A stretch of 64,000 nt of DNA from Paludibacteraceae bacterium (GTDB lineage: Bacteria; Bacteroidota; Bacteroidia; Bacteroidales; Paludibacteraceae). The first letter of the stretch is position 1, and the number at the start of each line of letters is the position of its first letter. Position numbers and translations under genes: made by a program. Positions 40,101 to 49,062 of the stretch are shown piece by piece. The stretch lies in assembly GCA_024401565.1 (NCBI GenBank), contig JAKSKU010000005.1, positions 1 through 64,000 of the forward strand, given 5' to 3'. The notes below the pieces were generated by a model. The model worked only from the letters and a program-made list of their open reading frames with translations. It ran no database searches and had not been told where the DNA came from.

Positions 40101-41318
40101 ATGCGTTTTGAACTGCGAGTAGCCTTACGCTATCTGTTCTCCAAAAAGAAACAGAATGCCATCAATATCGTCTCTGGCGTGTGCGCCACTGGCATATGTG
40201 TGGCATCATTGGCTCTCGTATGCATTCTCTCCGTCTACAACGGATTCCAGAGTGTAGTCGGAGATTTATACTCATCGTTTGATCCAGACCTTAGAATTCA
40301 GCCCAAAGAGGGCAAAATCTATCCAGACACACTGCCACAAATAAAAGAGATACGCAACATCAAAGGCATCAAAGCCCAAGCTCCAGTGCTTACCGATGAC
40401 GTGATTCTCATGAACGGAGGCAAACAGACATCGGCCACGCTTTGCGGTGTGGATGGCAACTATTCAAGGATAATCAAAGAAGACGTTGTTTTTGCAGGTG
40501 AATTCAACGTCGGCAAAGACGAGACTCCATTCATGGTTCTTGGCGTCGCACTTGCCGCGCAACTGAACGCCAGCACACATTTTGTGGAGCCAGTCACACT
40601 CTACACTCCTATACACGATGCCAAGCTGAGTGTGGCCAACCCAGAAGGAGCATTCAACCAGATGCAGATTTTCGTGAGCGGACTTTACTCCGTCAACCAA
40701 CAAGAGACAGATTCAAAATTCGCGTTTATCCCTATCAACGTGGCAAGAGAGATGTATGGCTACGAGCCGCACGATATCTCTCATATCGACATCAAAACGG
40801 AAGATGGGGCTGACATCAAAAAAATAAAGAGAGAGATCGAACAGACGCTGTCGGACACAGAGGGTTATACCTTCGAAGTGTTGGACAAAGAGACGCTTCA
40901 TGCCGACTTCTACCGTATGTTGCAAGTGGAAAAATGGGTGACATTCCTCATCCTGTTCTTCGTGCTGATGATAGCCATCGTCAACATCATCGGATCGCTA
41001 TCCATGCTGATCATTGAGAAGAAAGGAGATATCCAAACTTTGAAACATTTAGGTGCCACAAACTCAACAATCAGACGTATCTTCCTTCTTGAAGGATGGC
41101 TGGTAACAGTAATCGGATGCCTCGCTGGTGTCGTGATCGGCCTACTTCTTTGCGGAATACAAAGCTGGTTCGGAATCATACGTCTGAGCGAAGGTGCCGA
41201 CTTCGTTGTCAAATACTATCCGGTAGACGTGCAAATCATCGACATCATCGTCATCATATTCTCAGTCCTTGCCATCGGTCTGGTCACCGCATGGTATCCT
41301 ACGAAATATGCGGAATAA
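40101..41318 (+). CDS. LolC/LolE-type FtsX-family ABC permease
   Basis: A 405-residue inner-membrane permease. N-terminal FELRVALRYLFSKKKQNAIN leads to the first helix (GICVASLALVCILSVYNGF), then a large periplasmic MacB_PCD-like domain (about 45-265), then three helices in the FtsX domain (VTFLILFFVLMIAIVNIIGSL, LEGWLVTVIGCLAGVVIGLL, IIDIIVIIFSVLAIGLVTAW). This matches LolC/E, which lift lipoproteins from the inner membrane for sorting. No LolD ATPase gene is adjacent. Co-transcribed with rbfA. Confidence 0.88.
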   Translation: MRFELRVALRYLFSKKKQNAINIVSGVCATGICVASLALVCILSVYNGFQSVVGDLYSSFDPDLRIQPKEGKIYPDTLPQIKEIRNIKGIKAQAPVLTDDVILMNGGKQTSATLCGVDGNYSRIIKEDVVFAGEFNVGKDETPFMVLGVALAAQLNASTHFVEPVTLYTPIHDAKLSVANPEGAFNQMQIFVSGLYSVNQQETDSKFAFIPINVAREMYGYEPHDISHIDIKTEDGADIKKIKREIEQTLSDTEGYTFEVLDKETLHADFYRMLQVEKWVTFLILFFVLMIAIVNIIGSLSMLIIEKKGDIQTLKHLGATNSTIRRIFLLEGWLVTVIGCLAGVVIGLLLCGIQSWFGIIRLSEGADFVVKYYPVDVQIIDIIVIIFSVLAIGLVTAWYPTKYAE

Positions 41319-41396
41319 ATTCAAAACCGAGATTTCAAATGCAAAATGATGAGTTTAATTTAGCATTTTGCATTCTGCATTTTTAATTTAATTTGC

Positions 41397-41404
41397 TATA
41401 TTTG
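41397..41404 (+). promoter_or_regulatory. -7 box before the DUF4294 gene
   Basis: TATATTTG, 31 bp before the start; TTTG at 41367-41370 is somewhat far for a -33 box. Confidence 0.45.
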
Positions 41405-41435
41405 CAAACTGGAGATGCCTTTACAATAAGCAATT

Positions 41436-42032
41436 ATGACAAAAAGAATCTTACATATATTGGCCATTTTAAGTGCTTTTTTCAGCTCTGTATGTCATGC
41501 GTCGGAGTCCACAGAAGAAGGCACAGTATTCCGTGCCATTGTGGAAAACGGAGATACTGTCATGGTTGCCGGGCTTCCCACCCTATATGTGTTTCCTCCA
41601 TTGGAATTCAAAAATGAAAAACAGGAAAAATTCTATTGGAGAACAGTACGCGACGTCAAAAGGACCCTTCCCTGGGCAAAACTTATCGGTTCAATGTTAC
41701 GTGACCTTCATTCGCAGATGGAAGGAATGAGTGACAAAGAAAAGAAAGCATTCATGAAGCAAAAAGAAGACGAGATATATAAGCAGTATGAGCCAATGCT
41801 CAAAAAGCTAACATTACGTCAGGGCAAAATGCTAATCACTCTTGTGGACAGAGAGTGTGATATGACAGGATATGAAATCGTCAAGGAGCTACGTGGTGGT
41901 TTCAGAGCTTTCTTTTGGCAAGGATTCGCAAAGATTCTCGGAGCTGACTTGAAATCAGGTTTTGACGAAACAAAAGAAGAACATCAGATTGTCAACCGCA
42001 TCATCCTACTTGTGGAAAGCGGACAATTATAA
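41436..42032 (+). CDS. DUF4294 protein, secreted
   Basis: A 198-residue protein with a signal peptide (about 1-23) and the DUF4294 domain: FRAIVENGDTVMVAGLPTLY, YWRTVRDVKRTLPWAKLI, LTLRQGKMLITLVDRECD and ELRGGFRAFFWQGFAKILGADLK. The family is restricted largely to Bacteroidetes, usually as a single gene near replication or maintenance genes, with no known activity. It is 39 bp before parE. Confidence 0.92.
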   Translation: MTKRILHILAILSAFFSSVCHASESTEEGTVFRAIVENGDTVMVAGLPTLYVFPPLEFKNEKQEKFYWRTVRDVKRTLPWAKLIGSMLRDLHSQMEGMSDKEKKAFMKQKEDEIYKQYEPMLKKLTLRQGKMLITLVDRECDMTGYEIVKELRGGFRAFFWQGFAKILGADLKSGFDETKEEHQIVNRIILLVESGQL

Positions 42033-42071
42033 CAGACCGACACTTGCATCGGCACAACAAAGATCTATACA

Positions 42072-44003
42072 ATGGCAGAAGAATTAGATTTTTCAAAACA
42101 ACCAGTTGCAGACAAGTCTGTGATCTATGACGAGAACAACATACGTCACCTCGAGGACATAGAGCACATTCGTCTTCGATATGGTATGTATATCGGACGC
42201 GCGGGCGACGGTTCGCACTCCGACGATGGTATCTATATCCTTATCAAAGAGGCCATCGACAACTCCATCGATGAATATCGTATGGGCGAAGGAAAACAGA
42301 TAGAGGTGACTATGGCAGACGGCAAGGTTCGCATCCGTGATAACGGCCGTGGTATTCCATTGGGCACTAACAAGGCTGGTGATGACGTGATGATGATGGC
42401 TGTGTCTAAACTGAATTCCGGAGGTAAATACGATTCAAAGGCATTCAAAAAATCAGTCGGTCTGAACGGTGTGGGTCTGAAAGCAGTGAACGCTCTTTCG
42501 TGGAAGTTTACTGTCGGAGCGTATCGCGACGGCAAATGCAGACGAATGGAGTTCAAGCAGGGAAAACTAATCTCGGACACTGGAGTGGTCGACAATACCG
42601 AAAATGAAGCACGCGGCACATTCGTAGAGTTTGAGCCAGACAACACTATTTTCGAAAACTACTCATTCCGCAAGGATTTCATTGAAGAACAGCTTCAGAA
42701 CTACGCGTATCTGAACACTGGTCTGACCATCGTATACAACGGCAAAAAAGTATCGTCGAAGAACGGTCTGAAAGATCTTCTTAACGACAGAATGACGTCA
42801 GACGCGCTCTACCCTATCATCCATTTCAAGGATGACGAGCTGGAGATCGCTCTTACTCATGCCGACCAGAACAATGAAGAATACTACTCCTTCGTCAACG
42901 GACAGAACACGTCTCTTGGTGGACCTCACCAAGCAGCGTTCCGTGAAGCAATAGGAAAGACGATCAAGGAGTTTTTCAATAAGAACCTTGACTTGGTTGA
43001 CGTCCGCAACGGTGTTGTCGGAGCTATAGCAATCAACGTTGAGGAGCCAATGTTCGAGAGCCAGACAAAAAACAAGCTGAGTTCAAAGGAGATGTCTCCT
43101 GGTGCCGACGGTGTCTCGATCAACAAGTATGTAAATGATTTCGTAGCCGACAAACTTGACAAGTTCCTTCATATCCACGCTGATGTGGCAGAGACAATGC
43201 TACAGAAGATCAAGGATTCAGAAAAGGAACGTAAGGCATTGGCTGGAGTGTCGAAAGTTGCGAAAGAACGAGCAAAAAGAGTCAATCTTCACAACAAGAA
43301 GCTAAGAGACTGCAGCGTCCACTTCAACGACAGCAAAGCTCCAAAAGGAGATGTGGACATTCGTGATATCACAAGTATCTTCATCACCGAGGGTGATTCC
43401 GCGTCTGGTAGCATCACAAAGATCCGTGACGTCAACACTCAGGCTGTGTTCAGCCTTAGAGGTAAACCGACAAACAGCTACGGACAATCGAAGAAACTGG
43501 TGTACGAGAATGAAGAGATGAACCTTCTTCAGGCAGCTCTCAACATCGAGGACGGACTTGAAGGCTTGCGTTATAACAGAGTGATCATCGCAACTGATGC
43601 CGATGTCGACGGAATGCATATCCGTCTGCTTCTATTGACATTCTTCCTGCAGTTCTTCCCAGACTTGGTGAAGAAGGGTCACGTTTATATTCTTCAGACT
43701 CCTCTATTCCGCGTACGCGACAAGCAGAGAACATTCTACTGCTACGACGATGTGGAAAGAGAGAACGCCATCAAGACTATCGGTAAAAACGCAGAGATCA
43801 CACGATTCAAGGGTCTTGGTGAGATTTCTCCGGAAGAGTTCCGCGATGTGATCGGAAAGAACATCCGTCTTGATCAAGTACAGTTGAGAAAAGAGGACGC
43901 ATTGGCGGAAATATTAAGTTTCTACATGGGCAAAAACACCAGCGAGCGTCAGGAACTGATCATAGACAATCTGCAGGTGGAGGAAGATGCTCCTGAAGAA
44001 TAA
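42072..44003 (+). CDS. parE: DNA topoisomerase IV subunit B
   Basis: A 643-residue ATPase subunit of the enzyme that separates linked daughter chromosomes. The GHKL ATPase domain shows [26 protein letters not shown] and [14 protein letters not shown]; the TOPRIM domain shows [11 protein letters not shown] and [19 protein letters not shown]. The start [24 protein letters not shown] is typical of Bacteroidetes ParE rather than GyrB. The length fits ParE. parC is not in the window. Confidence 0.93.
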   Translation: MAEELDFSKQPVADKSVIYDENNIRHLEDIEHIRLRYGMYIGRAGDGSHSDDGIYILIKEAIDNSIDEYRMGEGKQIEVTMADGKVRIRDNGRGIPLGTNKAGDDVMMMAVSKLNSGGKYDSKAFKKSVGLNGVGLKAVNALSWKFTVGAYRDGKCRRMEFKQGKLISDTGVVDNTENEARGTFVEFEPDNTIFENYSFRKDFIEEQLQNYAYLNTGLTIVYNGKKVSSKNGLKDLLNDRMTSDALYPIIHFKDDELEIALTHADQNNEEYYSFVNGQNTSLGGPHQAAFREAIGKTIKEFFNKNLDLVDVRNGVVGAIAINVEEPMFESQTKNKLSSKEMSPGADGVSINKYVNDFVADKLDKFLHIHADVAETMLQKIKDSEKERKALAGVSKVAKERAKRVNLHNKKLRDCSVHFNDSKAPKGDVDIRDITSIFITEGDSASGSITKIRDVNTQAVFSLRGKPTNSYGQSKKLVYENEEMNLLQAALNIEDGLEGLRYNRVIIATDADVDGMHIRLLLLTFFLQFFPDLVKKGHVYILQTPLFRVRDKQRTFYCYDDVERENAIKTIGKNAEITRFKGLGEISPEEFRDVIGKNIRLDQVQLRKEDALAEILSFYMGKNTSERQELIIDNLQVEEDAPEE

Positions 44004-44111
44004 TATTAATGGTTAAGTGTCAATGGCCCATTGCTTAACTTAAAGAGACATTTATAATCAGGTCTCATGATCAGGAAGGCAACGTCCCCATGACAAAAAC
44101 ATTAATCAAAA

Positions 44112-45032
44112 ATGAAGAAAAAGATTGCTTTCATAATAAACCCAAAGAGCGGCACAAAGAGCAAGGAGTCTCTTCCCGATCTTATTGAAAAGACGATTGA
44201 CAAGGAGAAATTCGACATCAATATCGTCTATACTCAATATGCCGGTCATGGAAAGGAGCTTGCCCAGCAGCTTTCCGCAGAAGGTTTTGATATAGTAGTG
44301 GCGTGCGGTGGAGACGGTACGGTAAATGAGATCGCCTCTGCAATCGTGCATACAAACACAGCATTGGCAATCGTGCCACTTGGGTCGGGCAACGGTCTGG
44401 GACGCCACTTGGGTTACTCAATGAGTCCATCAAGGGCATTAAACCAGATCAACGAAGCAGATGAGACGCACATCGACTATGCAAAAGCCAATGACAGATG
44501 TTTCTTCTGCACATGCGGCACTGGTTTTGACGCCCACGTAAGCCACTCTTTCAGCAACATGAAAACCAGAGGAGTGTGGACATACGTCAAGGTAATGATA
44601 AGAGAGTTTTGGCACTACAAACCATACACCTACGTAATCAAAGCCAATAGCATGGCCGTGCTACAGAAGGCATTCCTCATCACAATCGCAAATGCAGCCC
44701 AGTGGGGCAACAACGCATACATTGCTCCAGACGCCAATATCGCAGATGGAAAACTCAATGTGTGCATACTTAAGCCATTCACTATGTTCGCTATACCGCT
44801 AGTGATGGGTCAGCTGATGTCGAAATCGTTTCTTAAATCAAGATACTTCACATTTGTAGAGGCGACAGATATCACACTCTGCAGAGAAGAGAGCGGAGAG
44901 TTCCACATTGATGGAGAACCCGTGTTTGAGGAGAAAGACATCCATATTCGCATCATACACCATGGACTTAAAGTGATGATGCCCAAACAAGACAACAAAT
45001 TCTTCCTCAACAAAGTGATAGACAATATATGA
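44112..45032 (+). CDS. Diacylglycerol/lipid kinase family protein
   Basis: A 306-residue DAGK-catalytic-domain protein (YegS/BmrU type): KIAFIINPKSGTKSKE at the N terminus, the nucleotide-binding VVACGGDGTVNEIASAI, and VPLGSGNGLGRHLG. The C-terminal half carries NAAQWGNNAYIAPDANIADGKLNV. It phosphorylates diacylglycerol or a related lipid, feeding phospholipid turnover. It overlaps the next gene (cdd) by 4 bp (ATGA), so the two are co-translated. Confidence 0.94.
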   Translation: MKKKIAFIINPKSGTKSKESLPDLIEKTIDKEKFDINIVYTQYAGHGKELAQQLSAEGFDIVVACGGDGTVNEIASAIVHTNTALAIVPLGSGNGLGRHLGYSMSPSRALNQINEADETHIDYAKANDRCFFCTCGTGFDAHVSHSFSNMKTRGVWTYVKVMIREFWHYKPYTYVIKANSMAVLQKAFLITIANAAQWGNNAYIAPDANIADGKLNVCILKPFTMFAIPLVMGQLMSKSFLKSRYFTFVEATDITLCREESGEFHIDGEPVFEEKDIHIRIIHHGLKVMMPKQDNKFFLNKVIDNI

Positions 45033-45496
45033 TAAACAAAGTCAAGAAAATAGAATATAGAGAGGTCACGTTCGACGAATTGCCAGACAATGCAAAACAG
45101 CTTATTGAGAAGGCAAAAGACGCGACAAAAACCTCTTATGCACCATACTCTAATTTCCATGTAGGAGCCGCTTTGGCGACTGATGGCGGCCACATTGTTG
45201 TCGGTTCGAACCAGGAGAACGTAGCATATCCAAGCGGATTATGCGCCGAACGCACTGCAGTGTTCGCCTGTGGAGCCCAGTATCCTACAGAGGCAGTCAT
45301 AACGTTAGCTATCGCGGCAGAGACAGAAGGCAGTTTTATAGGCCAACCAATCATACCGTGCGCAGCATGCCTACAGGTGTTGTTGGAAACTGAGAGAAGA
45401 GGCGGAAAAAAGATTGATTTTTACCTATACGGAACCGAGGTAATATATCATATAACAGGAGTCGGTTCGTTCCTTCCATTCTCGTTCGACATGTAA
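45029..45496 (+). CDS. cdd: Cytidine deaminase
   Basis: A 155-residue homotetrameric-type zinc enzyme deaminating cytidine and deoxycytidine to uridines in pyrimidine salvage. Zinc ligands and the proton shuttle are in CAERTAVF (Cys and Glu) and PCAACLQVL. The substrate strip YAPYSNFHVGAAL is near the N terminus. Its start overlaps the end of the lipid kinase gene. Confidence 0.95.
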   Translation: MINKVKKIEYREVTFDELPDNAKQLIEKAKDATKTSYAPYSNFHVGAALATDGGHIVVGSNQENVAYPSGLCAERTAVFACGAQYPTEAVITLAIAAETEGSFIGQPIIPCAACLQVLLETERRGGKKIDFYLYGTEVIYHITGVGSFLPFSFDM

Positions 45497-45523
45497 GGGA
45501 CGACTACAGAATCATAAAAAGAT

Positions 45524-46375
45524 ATGGCTGATATAACAAATTCATTGGTCGAGCAGATGCAGCAGGATATGCTCAACTCTAAAGAGGAGATAATCATCGA
45601 AGAGGGACGCATGACACTGCGCACAGAAGGCTTGGTAAAGAAATATGGAGAGCGTACCGTCGCCAACAATGTTTCCATCAACGTGAAGCAGGGTGAGATC
45701 GTCGGTTTGCTAGGACCAAACGGAGCAGGAAAGACCACAACATTCTACATGACCACAGGATTGATCGTTCCTAACGCAGGACGCATCTTCCTCGACAACG
45801 AAGAGATCACAAAGGATCCCGTCTACCGTCGTGCTCAAAAAGGAGTAGGATATCTTCCTCAAGAGGCTTCTGTATTCAGAAAAATGAGTGTTGAAGACAA
45901 TATCAAATCTGTGCTTGAGATGACTAGTTTTTCTAAAGAGTACCAGAAGGAAAAACTTGAAAGCCTCATCGACGAGTTCAACTTGAACCACGTGCGTCAC
46001 AACCTTGGCGACCGTCTTTCGGGAGGTGAGCGACGTCGTACCGAGATCGCACGCTGTCTTGCCATCGAGCCAAAATTCATCATGCTCGACGAACCGTTCG
46101 CCGGAGTCGACCCAATCGCCGTGGCAGACATCCAGAATATTGTGTGGAAGTTGAAAGACAAGAATATCGGTATCCTCATCACAGACCACAACGTGGATGA
46201 GACGCTACAGATCACCGACCGCGCATACCTACTGTTCGAAGGTAAGATCCTGTTTAAAGGCACTCCTGAAGAGCTTGCGGCCAATGCCATCGTAAAAGAG
46301 AAATACCTTGGTAAGGATTTCGAGTTGAAACGTAGAAAAAGAGAAGAGGCCAATAATTTGGTATCCATTGAGTAA
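45524..46375 (+). CDS. lptB: Lipopolysaccharide export ATPase LptB
   Basis: A 283-residue ABC ATPase. Walker [16 protein letters not shown]-loop [10 protein letters not shown], signature [16 protein letters not shown], Walker [18 protein letters not shown] and the switch [11 protein letters not shown] are all present and match LptB, which powers LPS extraction from the inner membrane. About 27 residues before [13 protein letters not shown] are extra compared with E. coli LptB; the true start may be the internal ATG at 45611. lptFG are not adjacent. Confidence 0.92.
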   Translation: MADITNSLVEQMQQDMLNSKEEIIIEEGRMTLRTEGLVKKYGERTVANNVSINVKQGEIVGLLGPNGAGKTTTFYMTTGLIVPNAGRIFLDNEEITKDPVYRRAQKGVGYLPQEASVFRKMSVEDNIKSVLEMTSFSKEYQKEKLESLIDEFNLNHVRHNLGDRLSGGERRRTEIARCLAIEPKFIMLDEPFAGVDPIAVADIQNIVWKLKDKNIGILITDHNVDETLQITDRAYLLFEGKILFKGTPEELAANAIVKEKYLGKDFELKRRKREEANNLVSIE

Positions 46376-46381
46376 TAAAAA

Positions 46382-46957
46382 ATGAACGAGAATTACGACA
46401 AAGAAGACATAAAGGCAGCTCTTGACACCCTGCGTAATGGCGGAATAATCATCTACCCTACCGACACAATCTGGGGTATCGGTTGCGACGCAAGAAATGA
46501 AGCGGCAGTAAAGAAGATATTTGAAATCAAGCGTAGAGCGGACTCAAAGTCGATGATTTTGCTTGTGGACGCGCCAGGACGTATTCCTCTATACTCAGAC
46601 GCGATGCCAGATATAGCGTGGGATTTGCTTGAGTGCGCAGACACTCCGACAACCATCATCTATTCCAAAGCTAAAAATCTCGCTCCAAATGTGATTGCAG
46701 AAGACGGCAGTGTCGGCATCCGTGTCACAAAAGAGAAGTTCAGCCATGCTCTGTGTGAGAGATTCGGTTTTCCAATCGTATCCACATCAGCAAATATATC
46801 AGGTGAACCGTCAGCCAAGTTCTTCGCAGAAATCAGTGAGGAAATTCTGAATGCCGCCGATTATGTTGTGAAGTACAGACGCAATGACAAGACGCCATCA
46901 TCACCGTCGAAAATCATCAAAATCGAAGAGAACGGAGTATTCAAAATTATCAGATAA
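46382..46957 (+). CDS. tsaC: Threonylcarbamoyl-AMP synthase
   Basis: A 191-residue Sua5/YciO/YrdC-domain protein that makes threonylcarbamoyl-AMP for the t6A modification of ANN-decoding tRNAs. The domain shows GGIIIYPTDTIWGIGCDA, KIFEIKRRADSKSMILLV, VGIRVTKEKFSHAL and PIVSTSANISGEPSA. It lacks the extra Sua5 C-terminal domain, as expected for the short TsaC form. It is 6 bp after lptB and ends at a terminator. Confidence 0.93.
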   Translation: MNENYDKEDIKAALDTLRNGGIIIYPTDTIWGIGCDARNEAAVKKIFEIKRRADSKSMILLVDAPGRIPLYSDAMPDIAWDLLECADTPTTIIYSKAKNLAPNVIAEDGSVGIRVTKEKFSHALCERFGFPIVSTSANISGEPSAKFFAEISEEILNAADYVVKYRRNDKTPSSPSKIIKIEENGVFKIIR

Positions 46958-46962
46958 ATAAA

Positions 46963-46992
46963 ATGGGGGCAGGTCTAATACTTGCCTCCATT
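46963..46992 (+). terminator. Terminator of the parE-tsaC gene run
   Basis: AATGGGGGCAGG (about 46963-46973) pairs imperfectly with CTTGCCTCCATT (46981-46992), followed by a T-rich stretch. Confidence 0.65.
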
Positions 46993-46993
46993 G

Positions 46994-47110
46994 TTATTTT
47001 GATAATATTTCTACAACTTGAAATGAAGTGACCACCATTGGAGTCGAAGGAAAATGCTTCAGATTACCAGTAACAAGAAAAGTATCCCATTTTTTCAACA
47101 CTGTTATTAT
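46994..47110 (-). pseudogene. C-terminal scrap of a PIN-domain toxin
   Basis: On the minus strand the frame encodes WDTFLVTGNLKHFPSTPMVV and TSFQVVEILSK before a stop at 46994-46996. This is the end of a PIN-family toxin of the VTGNxKHFP type. Everything upstream is missing, with stops at about 47111. No antitoxin gene is present. Confidence 0.8.
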
Positions 47111-47177
47111 TTAGTACCACAAAATACGTTTTTATAAATCCAAATCAAAATTTGAAATAATAATTAATTTTGGCATT

Positions 47178-47297
47178 TATATACGAGTTGTCCAACACAC
47201 GCTTTTTCTTTGTACGCTCGCCCTACGGGCTCGCATTGGAGGAGGAGGTTAGGGCGTTCCGCCCTTAACAATCCTCATTTTGGACAACCGCTATATA
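47178..47297. mobile_element. MITE-like 120-bp element with 17-bp terminal inverted repeats
   Basis: Ends TATATACGAGTTGTCCA (47178-47194) and TGGACAACCGCTATATA (47281-47297) are inverted with three mismatches. Inside are two hairpins: GCCC-TAC-GGGC (47219-47230) and TTAGGGCG-TTC-CGCCCTTAA (47250-47269). No coding capacity. A half copy lies at 2304-2354 and the two central hairpins recur at 57772-57838. Confidence 0.7.
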
Positions 47298-47363
47298 ATC
47301 TCCTTAATTTTACACAAGTCTTGTAAGTGACTTGCGAAATTTGAATCCCTATATTAAATCCTC

Positions 47364-47738
47364 TTATTTCTTCCCTTTACAATACTCAACAAACTCCTCA
47401 ATGTTGGAGTATTTTCTTTCTGACAAAAATATTGAATCTTTCTCTGTATAAATACCGTAATTGCTCAACCTTGCGTTCTTATTATCAGGCATATAACGCG
47501 TTATCTCACTATACTTCAACACCTTGCCTTTAAGCAATCCAGGAATACCAAGTTTCCACTCAACAATACCCTCCTCTGTAGCTTCATACAAAGGCAGATT
47601 TAACACAACAAATGCCAAAAGTGCTATAATCATCAACAGATAGACTGGTTTGTCATAGTATCGAATAATGTAAAGGAGAGCCATCACATACGACAGTATG
47701 ACATAAATCTTGTATTGCAATCTGAACTTTGTCTTCAT
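47364..47738 (-). CDS. Small membrane protein, possibly bacterial PH-like
   Basis: A 124-residue protein with two N-terminal helices (YKIYVILSYVMALLYIIRY, VYLLMIIALLAFVVLNLPL) and a soluble beta-rich tail (YEATEEGIVEWKLGIPG onward, KVLKYSEITRYMP, NYGIYTEKDSIFLSERKY). The layout, helices then a strand-rich domain with a W-K-G pattern, fits the bacterial PH-domain (bPH) group. Function unknown. It lies 12 bp after the muramidase gene and may be co-transcribed. Confidence 0.75.
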   Translation of the reverse strand: MKTKFRLQYKIYVILSYVMALLYIIRYYDKPVYLLMIIALLAFVVLNLPLYEATEEGIVEWKLGIPGLLKGKVLKYSEITRYMPDNKNARLSNYGIYTEKDSIFLSERKYSNIEEFVEYCKGKK

Positions 47739-47750
47739 ATCCGTATTATA

Positions 47751-48545
47751 TTACCAGCGACGCAAATAAACAGGGCTTCCCGCCTCTATAGTATCTCCAC
47801 GTTTTGCCTTATTGGCCCAACGAAGCTCCCACGGACGCATACCAAACTCCTTGGCCAAAGTCTCGTAGGTATCTCCCTTTCTAGCCTCAACAGCCTTTCT
47901 TCCCTTGATTTTCACAATCTTATGGTATGGGCCAACTGCAATGCTACCCATCGCACTCTCTGTCAAGTATTTCTTCTCTGTTTCAGCAACAACCTGTTCC
48001 TCCTGTACAGTCTTCACAACCTCTGCAATATCTGTTTTTTGGTCGTATTTGAAAAGCTCATAAGTCTCTATCAAATCAATAAGACGCTCCGCATAACGAG
48101 GTTCAGTGGCATAACCACACTGTTTCAAACCTTTAGCCCAACCCTTATAGTCGGTAGGCTCCAAAGTGAACAACGAAGCGTAACGAGCCTTCTTCAAGAA
48201 TAAAGAATGGTCGACGAACGACTCTTCTGGATTATTGTACTTGCGAAAACACTCCTGCAGCTTATCGTCATCATGGTAAACACGTTCTCCGGTCCAGTCT
48301 TTATGACACTTTATACCGAAATGATTGTTGCTCTTTTGAGCAAGCTCACTCAATCCCGCACCACTCTCAAGCAGACCCTGAGCAAGTGTGATACTTGCAG
48401 GCACACCGTTGGCACGCATCTCATCAACGGCAATCTTATTGTATTTAGAGATATAGTTTGTATAAGCGCTGTTCTTCTCCAAAGCGTTTGCAACAACACA
48501 AACCTGCATAAGGAATGCAGCAACCAAAATTCTTAATTTACACAT
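47751..48545 (-). CDS. Glucosaminidase/muramidase (GH73) with LysM domain
   Basis: A 264-residue secreted cell-wall hydrolase. After the signal peptide (about 1-22) comes a glucosaminidase domain with the catalytic region ASITLAQGLLESGAGLSELA, KSNNHFGIKCH, YNNPEESFVDHSLFL and WAKGLKQCGYATEPRYAERL. A LysM peptidoglycan-binding motif closes the protein (EARKGDTYETLAKEFGMRPW, RGDTIEAG). It cuts glycan strands during growth or division. Confidence 0.92.
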   Translation of the reverse strand: MCKLRILVAAFLMQVCVVANALEKNSAYTNYISKYNKIAVDEMRANGVPASITLAQGLLESGAGLSELAQKSNNHFGIKCHKDWTGERVYHDDDKLQECFRKYNNPEESFVDHSLFLKKARYASLFTLEPTDYKGWAKGLKQCGYATEPRYAERLIDLIETYELFKYDQKTDIAEVVKTVQEEQVVAETEKKYLTESAMGSIAVGPYHKIVKIKGRKAVEARKGDTYETLAKEFGMRPWELRWANKAKRGDTIEAGSPVYLRRW

Positions 48546-48612
48546 ATTGTTCTTTGTTTGGGAGACAAAGATATAAAAATACGAGATTATTTGCTATTTA
48601 TTTAATTAGAAA

Positions 48613-48951
48613 TCATTCCAATCCATCCTTCAAAAATCTCCTTAAATGCAAATGAGTCACACCATTGTCATCTGTTTTTGAAACAAGTGGTGTCATTGAT
48701 ATCACATATTTAGGATAATTGTCTTTGATTGAGTGTAGATTGCCAAACTCACGCTGTCTGGTTGCGTCATCCATAATAATATATGACGCTTGAATATATG
48801 CACGGCTTCCATCTGGTTTGCTGCAGACAAAATCTATCTCTCCAGCCTGTAGTTGTCCAACCGTCACCTCATATCCAAGCCTGATCAAATGGTTATAAAT
48901 CACATTTTCAATCACTTTCTCTATATCACCATCGCGATTACCTCCAACTAG
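48613..48951 (-). pseudogene. C-terminal fragment of a DUF4143 AAA ATPase
   Basis: The frame encodes GGNRDGDIEKVIENVIYNHL, IRLGYEVTVGQLQAGEIDFV and RFLKDGLE at the end, the DUF4143/PD-(D/E)XK-like C-terminal part of the AAA ATPase family that is intact at 58725-59969. The N-terminal Walker domain is absent; coding sequence breaks off at about 48951, exactly where the 40-bp repeats begin. Confidence 0.85.
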
Positions 48952-48954
48952 TAT

Positions 48955-49062
48955 TTTTATATTCTATAGAATACAAATCTCTAAATATTCACACTTTTAT
49001 ATTCTATAAAATATAAAAATCACAAAATCTTCACTTTTATATTCCATAGAATACAAAATTCT
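48955..49062. repeat. 40-bp tandem direct repeats next to the ATPase fragment
   Basis: Three copies of TTTTATATTCYATARAATAY start at 48955, 48995 and 49035, each with an A/T-rich remainder. The core TATTCTATAGAATA is itself a palindrome. They lie 5' of the DUF4143 ATPase fragment. Confidence 0.8.
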
